A stretch of 64,000 bases of DNA, taken from positions 1 to 64,000 of the forward strand of contig NZ_JANHLK010000029.1 in assembly GCF_028682635.1 (NCBI RefSeq), given 5' to 3'. The position numbers and the translations under genes were made by a program. This document shows, piece by piece, positions 1-8,752 of this stretch (positions are counted from its first letter, which is position 1; every line of letters starts with the position of its first letter). The notes under the pieces are model-generated. The model was not told the DNA's origin, searched no databases, and saw only the letters and a program-made list of their open reading frames with translations. The stretch is from Pseudomonas putida. Its GTDB lineage: Bacteria; Pseudomonadota; Gammaproteobacteria; Pseudomonadales; Pseudomonadaceae.

Positions 1-54
1 AAAAACTAAGGGCGCCGCGGGGTGTCAGGCTTCCCGCGTCATCGTTGACCTCCA

Positions 55-78
55 TCGCTGGCAAGCCAGCTCCTACAG
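55..78 (-). repeat. REP element, single copy, class A
   Basis: The core GTAGGAGCTGGCTTGCCAGC, read on the minus strand, forms a GCTGGC-TT-GCCAGC hairpin. It is followed by the CATCGTTGACC flank also found beside the REP at 45895. It lies just upstream of phaR and may be half of a pair whose partner is outside the window. Confidence 0.75.
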
Positions 79-155
79 TGGATCGGGTACATCCGCGGCG
101 GTGGCCATAGTAGGGTAAGATGCCTGCAAACCAGGCTCGCCACGAGACACCCCGC

Positions 156-668
156 ATGACAGACCCCACACCCCGCCTGATCAAGAAGTACCCCAATCGC
201 CGCCTCTACGACACCCACACCAGCAGCCACCTGACCCTGGCGGACATACGCCAGCTGGTCGTCGATAAAGTCGCGTTCCAGGTGGTGGACGCCAAGAGTG
301 GCGAAGACCTGACCCGCAGCATCCTGCTGCAAGTCATCCTGGAAGCCGAAAGCGGCGGTGAGCCGATCTTCACCAGCGACATGCTGATGGGGATCATCCA
401 GTTCTACGGCCCTTACCAGGGCGTACTCGGCAGCTACCTCGACAAAAGCATCCAGACCGTGATCGACATCCAGTCGCAGACGGGCGCGCAGTCGTCCGAA
501 GCCTGGAGTACCTTCATGCACCAGCAGGCGCCGGTGATGCAGGACCTGATGCGCCAGTACGTCGACCAGTCCAAGGCGCTTTACCTGAATACGCAGAACA
601 TGTTCGGCCTGTTTGGCGCCAAGCCGACTACCGATGGCAGCGACAAAAAAAATGGCGATGGGGAATAA
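156..668 (+). CDS. phaR: Polyhydroxyalkanoate synthesis repressor PhaR
   Basis: 170-residue DNA-binding regulator of PHA granule genes. The diagnostic N-terminal block IKKYPNRRLYDT lies at about residues 9-20 and defines the PHB/PHA accumulation regulator DNA-binding domain; the accumulation-regulatory domain follows at about 65-110. In the known family PhaR represses phasin genes and is titrated away by PHA granules. I chose the ATG at 156 rather than the in-frame ATG at 120, because the family starts only a few residues before the IKKYPNRR block; no strong ribosome binding site decides it. The gene faces the phasin gene, whose terminator hairpin overlaps the phaR stop codon. Its likely targets are the phasin and phaC, both of which have TGC-rich boxes upstream. 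Confidence 0.93.
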   Translation: MTDPTPRLIKKYPNRRLYDTHTSSHLTLADIRQLVVDKVAFQVVDAKSGEDLTRSILLQVILEAESGGEPIFTSDMLMGIIQFYGPYQGVLGSYLDKSIQTVIDIQSQTGAQSSEAWSTFMHQQAPVMQDLMRQYVDQSKALYLNTQNMFGLFGAKPTTDGSDKKNGDGE

Positions 669-680
669 ACCCATCGCCAT
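645..680 (-). terminator. Rho-independent terminator of the phasin gene
   Basis: On the minus strand, an 11-bp perfect stem (ATGGCGATGGG with CCCATCGCCAT, positions 652-680) is followed directly by seven T residues (645-651). It sits 24 bases past the phasin stop codon and overlaps the last codons and stop of the convergent phaR gene. Confidence 0.88.
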
Positions 681-703
681 CGGTGCAGCCTTACTGATTT
701 GAC

Positions 704-1285
704 TTACTTGTTACCGTTGGTGGCCTTGTTACTTGCTTGCGGAGCAGCCTTCGCAACAGCGTCCGCAGCGGCGGCGGAGGCGCTGTCAAAATTACCCTGA
801 GCGGCCTCTGTCGCCTGTTTTGCGGTTTTTTGCGCGCTTTCAAACACCGTACCGGCATTCGCCAGGCCCGATTTGAATGCCGCCACCACAGGCTCGGAAC
901 CGGCCGGTGCGTTCTTGCTGATCTCTTCTACAAATTCCTGAACCTGCGCAGTACCCGCCTCGACCTGATTCGACGTCAATTGGGCGATGTCCGAATGGGT
1001 GCCCACGATCAGAGCCTGCACCTGACGGTTGAACTCGGCCAGGCGTTCGGTCTGTGCGCCCGGCTGGCTGAAAGATGCCTGCAAATCGGCAAAACCCTGG
1101 GGATCGCGAACAGCCAGCAGTTTGCGCACACCTTCGAATTGCTCTTCGGTGGATTCACGCAGCGCCTTGAACTGCAACTGGCTCAGCTGCTCAACGCTGG
1201 CGAAGACTTTGCCGCTGATCTGCTGCAAAAGATCGAGGTTGGCTTTCTGAACGGTTTGCAGTTTTTCCGGGTTGAAAAAAGACAT
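704..1285 (-). CDS. phaP: Phasin family protein (PHA granule-associated)
   Basis: 193-residue phasin, an amphipathic granule-coat protein that covers PHA inclusions and stabilises them in the cytoplasm. The start MSFFNPEKLQTVQKANLD is typical of the phasin_2 family. The protein is predicted to be nearly all alpha-helix, with a long coiled region at about 10-140 and a C-terminal third rich in Ala, Lys and Gln. The ATG at 1285 is preceded by AGGAG at 7-8 bases; an open frame continues upstream to 1429 but lacks a binding site and phasin character. The gene is divergent from the DUF3141 gene, with TGCAGC/GTGCA-type boxes at 1367-1413 in between, so control by PhaR is likely. The symbol is assigned by family and context. 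Confidence 0.9.
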   Translation of the reverse strand: MSFFNPEKLQTVQKANLDLLQQISGKVFASVEQLSQLQFKALRESTEEQFEGVRKLLAVRDPQGFADLQASFSQPGAQTERLAEFNRQVQALIVGTHSDIAQLTSNQVEAGTAQVQEFVEEISKNAPAGSEPVVAAFKSGLANAGTVFESAQKTAKQATEAAQGNFDSASAAAADAVAKAAPQASNKATNGNK

Positions 1286-1366
1286 GCTTGAACTCCTGGT
1301 ACTGAAAGGCCCGAAGGGACCTGAGGACGCGACAGCGATCCGGCAGTCATCGCGCTGGACTTCATA

Positions 1367-1417
1367 TTGCAGCGCACAAAAAAGTTTGGCAATGCTTATT
1401 TTGTGCAGTGCAAAATA
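1367..1417. promoter_or_regulatory. TGC-rich inverted boxes, candidate PhaR operator
   Basis: TTGCAGCGCACAAAA (1367-1381) is matched 13 of 15 in inverted orientation by TTTTGTGCAGTGCAA (1399-1413). The second box also reads TGCAGTGCAAAATA at 1404-1417. The same core occurs twice before phaC. PhaR proteins are known to bind TGC-rich DNA; assignment to this PhaR is inference. Confidence 0.55.
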
Positions 1418-1445
1418 AACCTTGCCCACCCCACGCCTGTTAGCG

Positions 1446-1452
1446 CTAGACT
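1446..1452 (+). promoter_or_regulatory. Possible sigma-70/RpoS-type -10 box
   Basis: GCGCTAGACT lies about 90 bases before the DUF3141 start and resembles the RpoS-type extended -10 (CTAYACT). An identical CTAGACT precedes glgA. No convincing -35 is seen, so this is a weak call. Confidence 0.3.
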
Positions 1453-1540
1453 CCTCAACTCAGACGGCCGAGTACCAAAGCCCGCTTAATCGACGAGCCT
1501 GGCAACGACCGTTCCCCGTGTAAGGCATCAGGAGATCATG

Positions 1541-3364
1541 ATGGGTCAGGAAGAAATTACCGCGCCGCACAATAAACCGTTTTGCACCGTTGCGGGTCCG
1601 TTCGACCACCTCAATCATCTGCAGCGCCTCAATGCCCGCAACATCCGCGACGCCATGCACAAACGCCATGCAACGACCTATGCAGCCTCGAGCCTTGGGC
1701 AACTCAGGCAACCCAGTGCCGCTGACTGGCAGGAGTACCTCACGGATCTCGGCCAGCGCAGCGTATTGTTCTGGGATACCTTGCGGCAGCGCGGCGACAA
1801 CTCGCTGGCCCACGAACGCGCCGGGTATCCGTTGCTGTTGAAGTTCGATCATCAGACCCTGGTCGACGGCATGGACCTGCCGCGTCCGGTCAACTACTCG
1901 CTGCTGCAGATTCTCCCGGGCCCCGGGCAACCCGTCGACAGCCAGCAGCGGCCAGTCATCATCATCGACCCCCGTGGCGGCCACGGCGCCGGCATTGGTG
2001 GATTCAAACAGGATTCGGTCATCGGCGAGAGCCTGCGCGCCGGTCACCCCACCTACTTCATCGCCTTCAGCCATGCCCCTGCACCCGGGCAGACGCTGGC
2101 GGACATCGTCAGCGCCCAGGCGCGATTTATCGAAGTGGTCAGTGAGCGCCATCCACGCAGCGCCAAACCCGTGGTGATCGGCAATTGCCAGGCAGGGTGG
2201 GCGCTGATGGGCCTGGCGGCGGACCGGCCGGAGTTGCCGGGCCTGATCATCGTCAACGGCGCGCCGTTGTCATACTGGGCTGGCGTCAACGGGCGCAATC
2301 CGCTGCGCTACACCGGCGGTCTGCTGGGCGGTGGCTGGATGGCGCGCCTGGGCAGCGACCTGGGCAATGACCGTTTCGATGGCACCTGGCTGGTGAGCAA
2401 TTTCGAGAACCTCGACCCGGCCAATGCCTGGTGGGGCAAGTATTACCACCTGTTCAGTGAAGTCGACAGCGAAGCGCCCCGGTTTCTCGACTTCGAGCGT
2501 TGGTGGGGCAGCCCGACCCTGCTCAATGGCGAGGAGATCGAGATGATCGTCGACGACCTGTTCATCGGCAATCGCTTGTCCGGCGGCCCCGGACGCAAGA
2601 GCAACGGGCTCGATCTCAAGCGCATAGAAGTCCCGGTGGTGGTGTTTTGTTCCTATGGTGACAACATCACCTCACCGCAACAGGCCCTCGACTGGATCGC
2701 CGACGTCTACCCCAGCGATCTGGCATTACACAGCGCCGGGCGCACTATCGTGTATCTACGCCATGCCACCATCGGTCACCTGGGCATCTTCGTTTCCGGC
2801 GAAGTGGCGCGGCGCGAGCACCGTCAGTTGCTGGGCGCAGTCGAGAGCATCAATGCGCTGCCGGCCGGGCTGTATGAAATGCTGATCGATGACGTGCCGC
2901 AAGACACGCAAACCCCCTACTCCGTGCGCTTCGGAAGCCGACGCATAACCGACATCCATGGCGACGTTGCGCCGCAGCGCGATGACGATCGCGAATTCGC
3001 TCTGGTCGATCGCGCGTCCGCGATCAACAACAGCCTGTATGACGGCTTCGTCCGGCCATGGTTACGTCAGCTGATCAACGAGCCCACTGCCCAACTGTTG
3101 CGCAAGGCCCATCCCTTCCAGCAACAGCAGGTACTGTGGAGCAGCGCCAACCCGGCGCTGTGGTGGCTGGCCGCTAGCGCCGCGCAGGTGCGCCATGATC
3201 GTCAGCCCGCCAGCCCGGACAATCCGTTGCTGGCCTGGCAGGCGTTGTTTTCCAAGCAGGTCCACGATGCCATGGACGGCTACCGCGATGTGCGCGATGC
3301 GGCTCAGGAACTGTGTTTCTATGGTGTGTATGGCGTGCTCGGCAGCCTGCAGCTCAAGCATTGA
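1541..3364 (+). CDS. DUF3141 protein, PHA synthase-like alpha/beta hydrolase
   Basis: 607-residue protein of the DUF3141 family, distantly related to PhaC. The nucleophile elbow is GNCQAGW with Cys216, where true synthases have GxCxGG. A plausible triad is completed by Asp374 (CSYGDNITSP) and His413 (TIGHLGIF), with Cys-Asp and Asp-His spacings of 158 and 39 residues; phaC downstream shows 159 and 28. The paired ATG codons at 1538 and 1541 share one AGGAG; the second has the better spacing. The gene lies between the phasin and phaC genes and converges with the araC gene, with which it overlaps by 11 bases. A role in PHA synthesis or turnover is inferred from context. Substrate and activity are unknown. 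Confidence 0.8.
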   Translation: MGQEEITAPHNKPFCTVAGPFDHLNHLQRLNARNIRDAMHKRHATTYAASSLGQLRQPSAADWQEYLTDLGQRSVLFWDTLRQRGDNSLAHERAGYPLLLKFDHQTLVDGMDLPRPVNYSLLQILPGPGQPVDSQQRPVIIIDPRGGHGAGIGGFKQDSVIGESLRAGHPTYFIAFSHAPAPGQTLADIVSAQARFIEVVSERHPRSAKPVVIGNCQAGWALMGLAADRPELPGLIIVNGAPLSYWAGVNGRNPLRYTGGLLGGGWMARLGSDLGNDRFDGTWLVSNFENLDPANAWWGKYYHLFSEVDSEAPRFLDFERWWGSPTLLNGEEIEMIVDDLFIGNRLSGGPGRKSNGLDLKRIEVPVVVFCSYGDNITSPQQALDWIADVYPSDLALHSAGRTIVYLRHATIGHLGIFVSGEVARREHRQLLGAVESINALPAGLYEMLIDDVPQDTQTPYSVRFGSRRITDIHGDVAPQRDDDREFALVDRASAINNSLYDGFVRPWLRQLINEPTAQLLRKAHPFQQQQVLWSSANPALWWLAASAAQVRHDRQPASPDNPLLAWQALFSKQVHDAMDGYRDVRDAAQELCFYGVYGVLGSLQLKH

Positions 3365-4412
3365 CGAGCACTACCTCAGGGTGAGAGGTGAGCGGCACAG
3401 CACATGACTCATCGGCGCGATACTGGCCGGGGGTCATGCCAAACCAGCGGCTGCACGCCTTGTTGAAACTGCTGTGGTCATGAAAACCAAGGAGATACGC
3501 GACATTCTTCATGTTGAAGTGAGAATGGCGCAGGTAGAAGTCGGCCAACTCTCGTCGTACCAGGTTCTGCACGTCCTTGAATTGCGTGCCGTCCTTTTCC
3601 AGTGCGCGTTGCAGCGTTCGTTTGCTGATGTTCATGGCGCCGGCGATCGACTCCATGTCGCATTGCCCCTGGCCATGACTCAAGCGCTCGGTGATCAGTG
3701 CGCGGAGCCTGCCGACGATGGAAGAACCGGACAACAGGTCCAGCTGCGCCTCGGCAAAGCTGTCATGCAGCACCGCCAGCGCCTCGTTGGCCATGCTCAG
3801 TGGCCGCAGGATCTCCTGGCCGTCGAACAGGATGCTGTCGTAGGCCGAGCCGAATTGCAGGTCGCAACCGAACAGGCGTCGATGCTCCGAGGTGTCCGCA
3901 GGTTCCGGATAGCTGAATTCCACACTCAAGGGTTGCGGCAGCTTGCCGTCTCCCAGCCAACGGCAAAAACCCAGCAGGGACGCCAACCCCGCATCAACAT
4001 ACTGGCGTGGCTTGATCGAGCCCGGTTGTTGGTGATCAAGCGAGGCCAGGCGGAAATGCTCCTGTTCCGGGACGAAAAAAAGGCTGAAGCCGGTGCCGAT
4101 CAACGGACTGAAGCGCACCAGGCGTTCAAGTGCCAGTTTAAGGTTGAGGCTCGACATCATCGTGTAGCCGACGATCTGAAAGGTACCGGGATGGAAATGC
4201 CCATAGGCCTTGAGGCCGATGTCCGGATCCCCTGCGGCTTGCGCGGCCAGTTGCCACAGGCGATAGAGCACCCTTCTCTCGCACCGCGCCCCGGGCGTGT
4301 GGGCGAGTTCCAGGTCCAACCCGGCTTCCCGGCACAGGCTGGCGACATCCAGCCCCTCGGCCGAGAGCGTAGTGACCAGTACGTTAGCGTAGCCTGAACT
4401 CATTCTGAACAT
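3354..4412 (-). CDS. AraC-family transcriptional regulator
   Basis: 352 residues. The N-terminal part (about 20-210) matches the arabinose-binding-like sensor domain of the OruR/ArgR-type AraC subgroup. The C-terminal 100 residues hold two helix-turn-helix motifs (MNISKRTLQRALEKDG and VAYLLGFHDHSSFNKACSRW) ending in the typical FGMTPGQYR signature. The start at 4412 has GAGGAC six bases upstream; the frame stays open further but runs into the phaC promoter region. It is divergent from phaC, so regulation of phaC is a natural guess. The inducer is unknown. Confidence 0.88.
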   Translation of the reverse strand: MFRMSSGYANVLVTTLSAEGLDVASLCREAGLDLELAHTPGARCERRVLYRLWQLAAQAAGDPDIGLKAYGHFHPGTFQIVGYTMMSSLNLKLALERLVRFSPLIGTGFSLFFVPEQEHFRLASLDHQQPGSIKPRQYVDAGLASLLGFCRWLGDGKLPQPLSVEFSYPEPADTSEHRRLFGCDLQFGSAYDSILFDGQEILRPLSMANEALAVLHDSFAEAQLDLLSGSSIVGRLRALITERLSHGQGQCDMESIAGAMNISKRTLQRALEKDGTQFKDVQNLVRRELADFYLRHSHFNMKNVAYLLGFHDHSSFNKACSRWFGMTPGQYRADESCAVPLTSHPEVVLVNA

Positions 4413-4528
4413 GGCGTCCTCGATGACGACTGAAAGCGGACATCCTGCCCGGAGCACGACTGATTGCGGCTTGGTGAATACTGAGTGTCCGCTCATTTTG
4501 AAGTATTGATACAGGTTTGGTTTATCGG

Positions 4529-4649
4529 TGTTTTGCGCTGCATCCGACCGGTGACCGGGCGTGGCACCGTTGGACACCGAACAGTCACCCCGCAACACTT
4601 CCGCAACGCCCGCCAATGCCCGACACTCCGCTTCTTGCAGCGCAAAACA
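4529..4649. promoter_or_regulatory. phaC upstream region with perfect inverted 14-bp boxes
   Basis: TGTTTTGCGCTGCA (4529-4542) and its exact reverse complement TGCAGCGCAAAACA (4636-4649) flank the probable araC/phaC promoter region, 107 bases apart. A related copy precedes the phasin gene. The arrangement fits two operators for one regulator, PhaR or the adjacent AraC protein. Confidence 0.6.
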
Positions 4650-4685
4650 ATACTGCCCGTTCTTCCTCTGCGGGCAAGGAGCTCC

Positions 4686-6389
4686 ATGGACAACAACACG
4701 CAAAACTTCAACACTTTCTGGTCTGGCCAGGTCCCGTTCGTCGCCTCCTTTGCAGTGCAACAATTACGCCTCTGGGTCAGCAGCAATCCCTGGTTTACCG
4801 GGCAGCCGTACAACGACTGGTTCGACTTGCCCCGGGGAACCCTGGACAGCCTTCAGTCCGACTATCAAGCGCAATGGGCCGGACTCGGCCAGCAGCTGCT
4901 GACCGGACAGCCGTTCACCTTCGATGATCGACGTTTCGCCAGCGGCAACTGGAGCACTCCACTGTTTGGCTCCCTCGCCGCGTTCTACCTGCTCAACGCC
5001 GGGTTTTTGCTCAAACTGCTCGACCAGTTGCCGATCAAGGACAAAAAACCGCGCCAGCGCCTGCTGTATCTGGTGGAGCAAGCCATTGCCGCCGGCGCGC
5101 CCAGCAACTTTCTGGCGAGCAATCCCGATGCCCTGCAGCGCGTCGTCGATACCCGCGGAGGCAGCCTGCTCACGGGCCTGTTGCACCTGGCGAGCGACCT
5201 GCAGGAAGGCAAGATGCGCCAGTGCGACAGCGGTGCCTTCAAGGTCGGTGAAGACCTGGCCAACACCCCTGGAGAAGTCGTATTCGAAAATGAACTGTTC
5301 CAGCTGATCCAGTACCACCCGCAAACCGAAACCCAGTATCAACGCCCTGTTTTCATCGTGCCGCCGTCCATCAACAAGTACTACATCCTCGACCTTCGCC
5401 CGGACAACTCGATGGTGCGCCATCTGTTGCAGCAAGGTCATCCGGTGTTCCTGATGTCGTGGCGCAACTTCGACCAGGCCCACGCCGGCACCACCTGGGA
5501 TGACCTGATCGAGAACGGCATCATCAAAGGCCTGCAGGTGACCCGCGAAATCAGCGGCCAGCAGCGCCTCAACTGCGTGGGGTTCTGCATCGGCGGCACC
5601 CTGCTGAGTACGGCGCTGGCGGTCCTGGCGGCACGTGGCGACAAGGCCATCGCCAGCGTGAGCCTGTTGACCACCTTCCTCGATTACCTCGACACCGGTC
5701 CCATCGACATCTTCGTCGACGAACAACTGGTGGCCCACCGCGAACGCACCATCGGCGGAATCGACGGCCCCATCGGCCTGTTCAAGGGCGAGGACATGGG
5801 CAACACCTTCTCACTGCTGCGCCCCAACGATCTGTGGTGGAACTACAACGTCGACAAGTACCTCAAGGGCCAGAAACCGAACGCGCTGGACCTGCTGTTC
5901 TGGAACAACGACAGCACCAACCTGCCGGGGCCGATGTACTGCTGGTACCTGCGCCACACCTATTTGCAGAACGACCTGAAATCCGGCGAACTGGACTGCT
6001 GCGGGGTGAAGCTGGACCTGCGCGCGATCGATGCGCCGGCCTACATCCTCGCCACCCATGACGACCACATCGTGCCCTGGAAGAGCGCTTATGCCAGCAC
6101 CGGGTTGCTCAGCGGCAGCAAACGCTTCGTTCTCGGTGCATCGGGGCATATCGCCGGGGTGATCAACCCACCCGCCAGGGAAAAGCGCCACTACTGGACC
6201 AACGACCACCTGACGCAAGACCCGGACACCTGGTTCAACAATGCCGAGCAGCATTCCGGTAGCTGGTGGAATGACTGGTTCACCTGGCTGGCCGAGCATG
6301 CCGGAGAACGCGAAGCATCGGTACCGAGCGCCGGCAATGCGCAATACCCGGCGCTGGAACCGGCACCGGGGCGGTATGTGATGCAATGA
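4686..6389 (+). CDS. phaC: Class I polyhydroxyalkanoate synthase
   Basis: 567 residues; polymerises (R)-3-hydroxyacyl-CoA into PHA at the granule surface. The lipase-box variant GFCIGG contains the nucleophile Cys301; Asp460 (DDHIVPW) and His488 (GASGHIAG) complete the triad at the spacing of the Cupriavidus necator enzyme. The class I signature NPPA follows the His. The ATG at 4686 has AGGAG at a normal distance. It is separate from any phaC1-phaZ-phaC2 medium-chain cluster, so it is likely the short-chain type synthase of the genome. The usual partners phaA and phaB are not in this window, so monomers must come from elsewhere (for example beta-oxidation or unlinked genes). It ends 18 bases from the convergent glycosyltransferase gene. 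Confidence 0.94.
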   Translation: MDNNTQNFNTFWSGQVPFVASFAVQQLRLWVSSNPWFTGQPYNDWFDLPRGTLDSLQSDYQAQWAGLGQQLLTGQPFTFDDRRFASGNWSTPLFGSLAAFYLLNAGFLLKLLDQLPIKDKKPRQRLLYLVEQAIAAGAPSNFLASNPDALQRVVDTRGGSLLTGLLHLASDLQEGKMRQCDSGAFKVGEDLANTPGEVVFENELFQLIQYHPQTETQYQRPVFIVPPSINKYYILDLRPDNSMVRHLLQQGHPVFLMSWRNFDQAHAGTTWDDLIENGIIKGLQVTREISGQQRLNCVGFCIGGTLLSTALAVLAARGDKAIASVSLLTTFLDYLDTGPIDIFVDEQLVAHRERTIGGIDGPIGLFKGEDMGNTFSLLRPNDLWWNYNVDKYLKGQKPNALDLLFWNNDSTNLPGPMYCWYLRHTYLQNDLKSGELDCCGVKLDLRAIDAPAYILATHDDHIVPWKSAYASTGLLSGSKRFVLGASGHIAGVINPPAREKRHYWTNDHLTQDPDTWFNNAEQHSGSWWNDWFTWLAEHAGEREASVPSAGNAQYPALEPAPGRYVMQ

Positions 6390-6407
6390 GCAGCGAGCGA
6401 CCTGATC

Positions 6408-7793
6408 CTACAGACCACACCTGAGCAGCAGGCTCTCATTCGCCTGCCCCAATTCCTCACAACCGAGCTCTTGCAACAATCCCTCGGACAGGTTGCGCAA
6501 GCGCAAGGAGAGGTAAAACCTGCCATCGCCAGGCAACGCGTCGATACTTTCAACGCGCCTGGCAGCACCGGCACTGTAGAATTCTGCCGAGTAGGATCTT
6601 CTGTCCAGGTAGAACAACTCTCCGGGCGCATCCGCACTGTGCTCGTTCCACAGGCTGACGATCTCCCGCTGGTTCTGCGGCCTTTCACTCAGCGATCCTT
6701 GCAGCACCAGGGCGCCACCCGTTATTGGCAGGCAAGCTGACAACAGGTAGAGGATGGTCTGGCGTTTGTACATTGCAATGCTCTCGGCCAACAAGATGGC
6801 CCAGGCAGGTAATGCAGGCAACACATAGGTCCAGAGGATATTGCCCGCCAAGGTAAAAAACAGCGGGGTTGCCAGCGCCCATCCCCAAAGGAAGGTGTAG
6901 AAATCAGGGTTCCAGCCATAGCGATTGCGCGCCTTGTGCAGCATCCACAGGCAGAGCGTCCATGGAAACAGACTACCGATCAGATATATCCAGATCGTCC
7001 CTAAAGTTTCTGCATGGGCACTGCCATAAAGGTCACCCTGCCATTTCGAAATGACGTATCGACTCCAGTGCTCCCCAACAAAGAAGTAATTCAAGAATCC
7101 CGGGGTCTTGTTTTCAGCCAGGTAATACCAAGGCACAGACACCGCGGCCAGCAGAATCAAGCCAGACAACCAGGGTAGATGAAGAAAACGTTTCCAGTTC
7201 CGCGTCGAGGCCGCCCACACCATTGCCAGCATACCCACCAGAACAATGGATAAGGGGCCTTTGGCCAACATGCCCAAACCCAGGCCTATAAACCCGATTC
7301 TGGCCCAGGTCAGGTCATGATAAGTAACCCCTCTCCACAAGCCATACGCAGAAATCACCATGGCGAAACTCAGCGCAGGGTCAGTCAGGACAACCCCACT
7401 CGCTATAAAGCCGAGCGCGCAGCTGGAATAGATGATCGAAGCGATCAAACCTGTCCTCAGGTCGCGCTCTTCGCGACAGAACTTCATGATCACCGCACAG
7501 GTTGCGACGTGAATGAGCCAGGCAGGAAAACGGCTGGCAAACTCACCCACGCCCAGAATTTTCATGCTCAGCGCCTGGGTCCAGAACGACAGGGGTGGCT
7601 TACCCCAGAACGGAACGCCATGATCAAACATCGGGGTGATCCAGTCATCGAGGGTCACCATCTTGCGAGCGACCTCCGCATAACGCGCCTCCGACGTATC
7701 CATCAACGGGTAAAACGCCAATCCCGCCAGCCTGGCCAGACAGATGGCAACCAGGATCAACCATAACAAGCGGTTCTGATCAACCTGAGTCAT
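6408..7793 (-). CDS. ArnT-like lipid-linked sugar glycosyltransferase (GT-C, membrane)
   Basis: 461-residue polytopic membrane protein with about 10 or more hydrophobic segments. The N-terminal periplasmic-loop motif DTSEARYAEVARKM is typical of the PMT/ArnT (GT39/GT83) superfamily and carries the catalytic acidic residues; WGKPPLSFWTQ follows. It is shorter than ArnT (about 550 residues), so the C-terminal periplasmic domain is reduced. It should transfer a sugar from undecaprenyl phosphate to a surface glycan or lipid. It overlaps gtrB by four bases (ATGA) and is the third gene of the cassette, in the position of the serotype-specific gtrC. The acceptor cannot be read from sequence. Confidence 0.82.
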   Translation of the reverse strand: MTQVDQNRLLWLILVAICLARLAGLAFYPLMDTSEARYAEVARKMVTLDDWITPMFDHGVPFWGKPPLSFWTQALSMKILGVGEFASRFPAWLIHVATCAVIMKFCREERDLRTGLIASIIYSSCALGFIASGVVLTDPALSFAMVISAYGLWRGVTYHDLTWARIGFIGLGLGMLAKGPLSIVLVGMLAMVWAASTRNWKRFLHLPWLSGLILLAAVSVPWYYLAENKTPGFLNYFFVGEHWSRYVISKWQGDLYGSAHAETLGTIWIYLIGSLFPWTLCLWMLHKARNRYGWNPDFYTFLWGWALATPLFFTLAGNILWTYVLPALPAWAILLAESIAMYKRQTILYLLSACLPITGGALVLQGSLSERPQNQREIVSLWNEHSADAPGELFYLDRRSYSAEFYSAGAARRVESIDALPGDGRFYLSLRLRNLSEGLLQELGCEELGQANESLLLRCGL

Positions 7794-8752
7794 GCCGACC
7801 GCTCCCGCAGGGCACTATCCGCAATCCGGGAAGTCGACTTTCTCAGAAAATAATGCGGCCTGCCCTTTGCCTCCACTTTCAGAATCCCGACATACTCCCC
7901 GACCAAGGCGATACCGCAAGTCATCAATGCCAGTACAACAAGGATGAAGTTCTCATAACCCACATTGCCCGTTATCAAGGCACCGACAAAAGCGATAACG
8001 GACATCGTCATGACCAGGGCGGCGCAATAGCTGAACCAGCGCAGCGGGCTGTGTGAAAATGAAAGTGAAGAGTCGATGGCCAGACCCAGGAGGTTTGGCA
8101 TATTCCATTTGGTCTTTCCCGCCTCCCGACCCTCGCGATCATATTGCAAACAAATACTCTTGAACCCAATCCACCCGGCCAGCCCTTTCAGAACCCGAGA
8201 CCTTTCCTTCAGTTCGATGAGCGCTGCCAGCGGCGCGCTGCCTAACAGCCGGAAATCGCTGACTTGCGAGGGGAAAGAGAAATCCTTCACCAATACACGC
8301 ATGATCCGATAGTAGGCAGTAGCGGTTGTTCGTTTCAGCCAGGAATCACTGTCACGCTTTCTGCGCTGCATATTGACAACGTCGTAACCCGCCACCCAAT
8401 GCACGATCATTGAAGGGATCAACTCTGGAGGATCCTGGAGATCCGCATCGATGAAGATAATGGCACGAGCGTTTGCGTGTTCCATTCCCGCCCACATGGC
8501 GGCCTCCTTGCCAAAATTTCGACTCAGGTGTAAACAACGCACATCCGGTTCGCGCGCAAACTCATCAAGCAGATCAGAGGTGTTATCCGCACTGCCATCA
8601 TTTACATAAAGCAATCCGATTCGCATGTTTAATTCACGCACTACATCAGTGATTCGCCGATGAAATATCGGCAATACATCTTCCTCTTCAAAACAAGGAA
8701 TAATTACCGTCAAGTCATAACAAGGCGGGCTACTTGAGTCTGGTTGCTGCAT
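7790..8752 (-). CDS. gtrB: GtrB-type bactoprenol glycosyltransferase (GT2)
   Basis: 320 residues. The GT-A fold domain shows VIIPCFEEE, VNDGSADNT and the DADLQDPPE metal-binding motif at about residues 14-105. Two C-terminal membrane helices (about 235-295) are followed by the basic motif GRPHYFLRKS. The family charges undecaprenyl phosphate with a sugar on the cytoplasmic face for flipping by GtrA. The start ATG at 8752 lies inside the end of gtrA (23-base overlap), indicating translational coupling. The sugar donor (probably UDP- or dTDP-linked) is not determinable. Confidence 0.88.
   Translation of the reverse strand: MQQPDSSSPPCYDLTVIIPCFEEEDVLPIFHRRITDVVRELNMRIGLLYVNDGSADNTSDLLDEFAREPDVRCLHLSRNFGKEAAMWAGMEHANARAIIFIDADLQDPPELIPSMIVHWVAGYDVVNMQRRKRDSDSWLKRTTATAYYRIMRVLVKDFSFPSQVSDFRLLGSAPLAALIELKERSRVLKGLAGWIGFKSICLQYDREGREAGKTKWNMPNLLGLAIDSSLSFSHSPLRWFSYCAALVMTMSVIAFVGALITGNVGYENFILVVLALMTCGIALVGEYVGILKVEAKGRPHYFLRKSTSRIADSALRERSA

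Noticed and set aside
1460..2152. Minus-strand 230-codon open frame within the DUF3141 gene
   Set aside because: High-GC shadow of a clearly coding plus-strand gene; no start site or family features.
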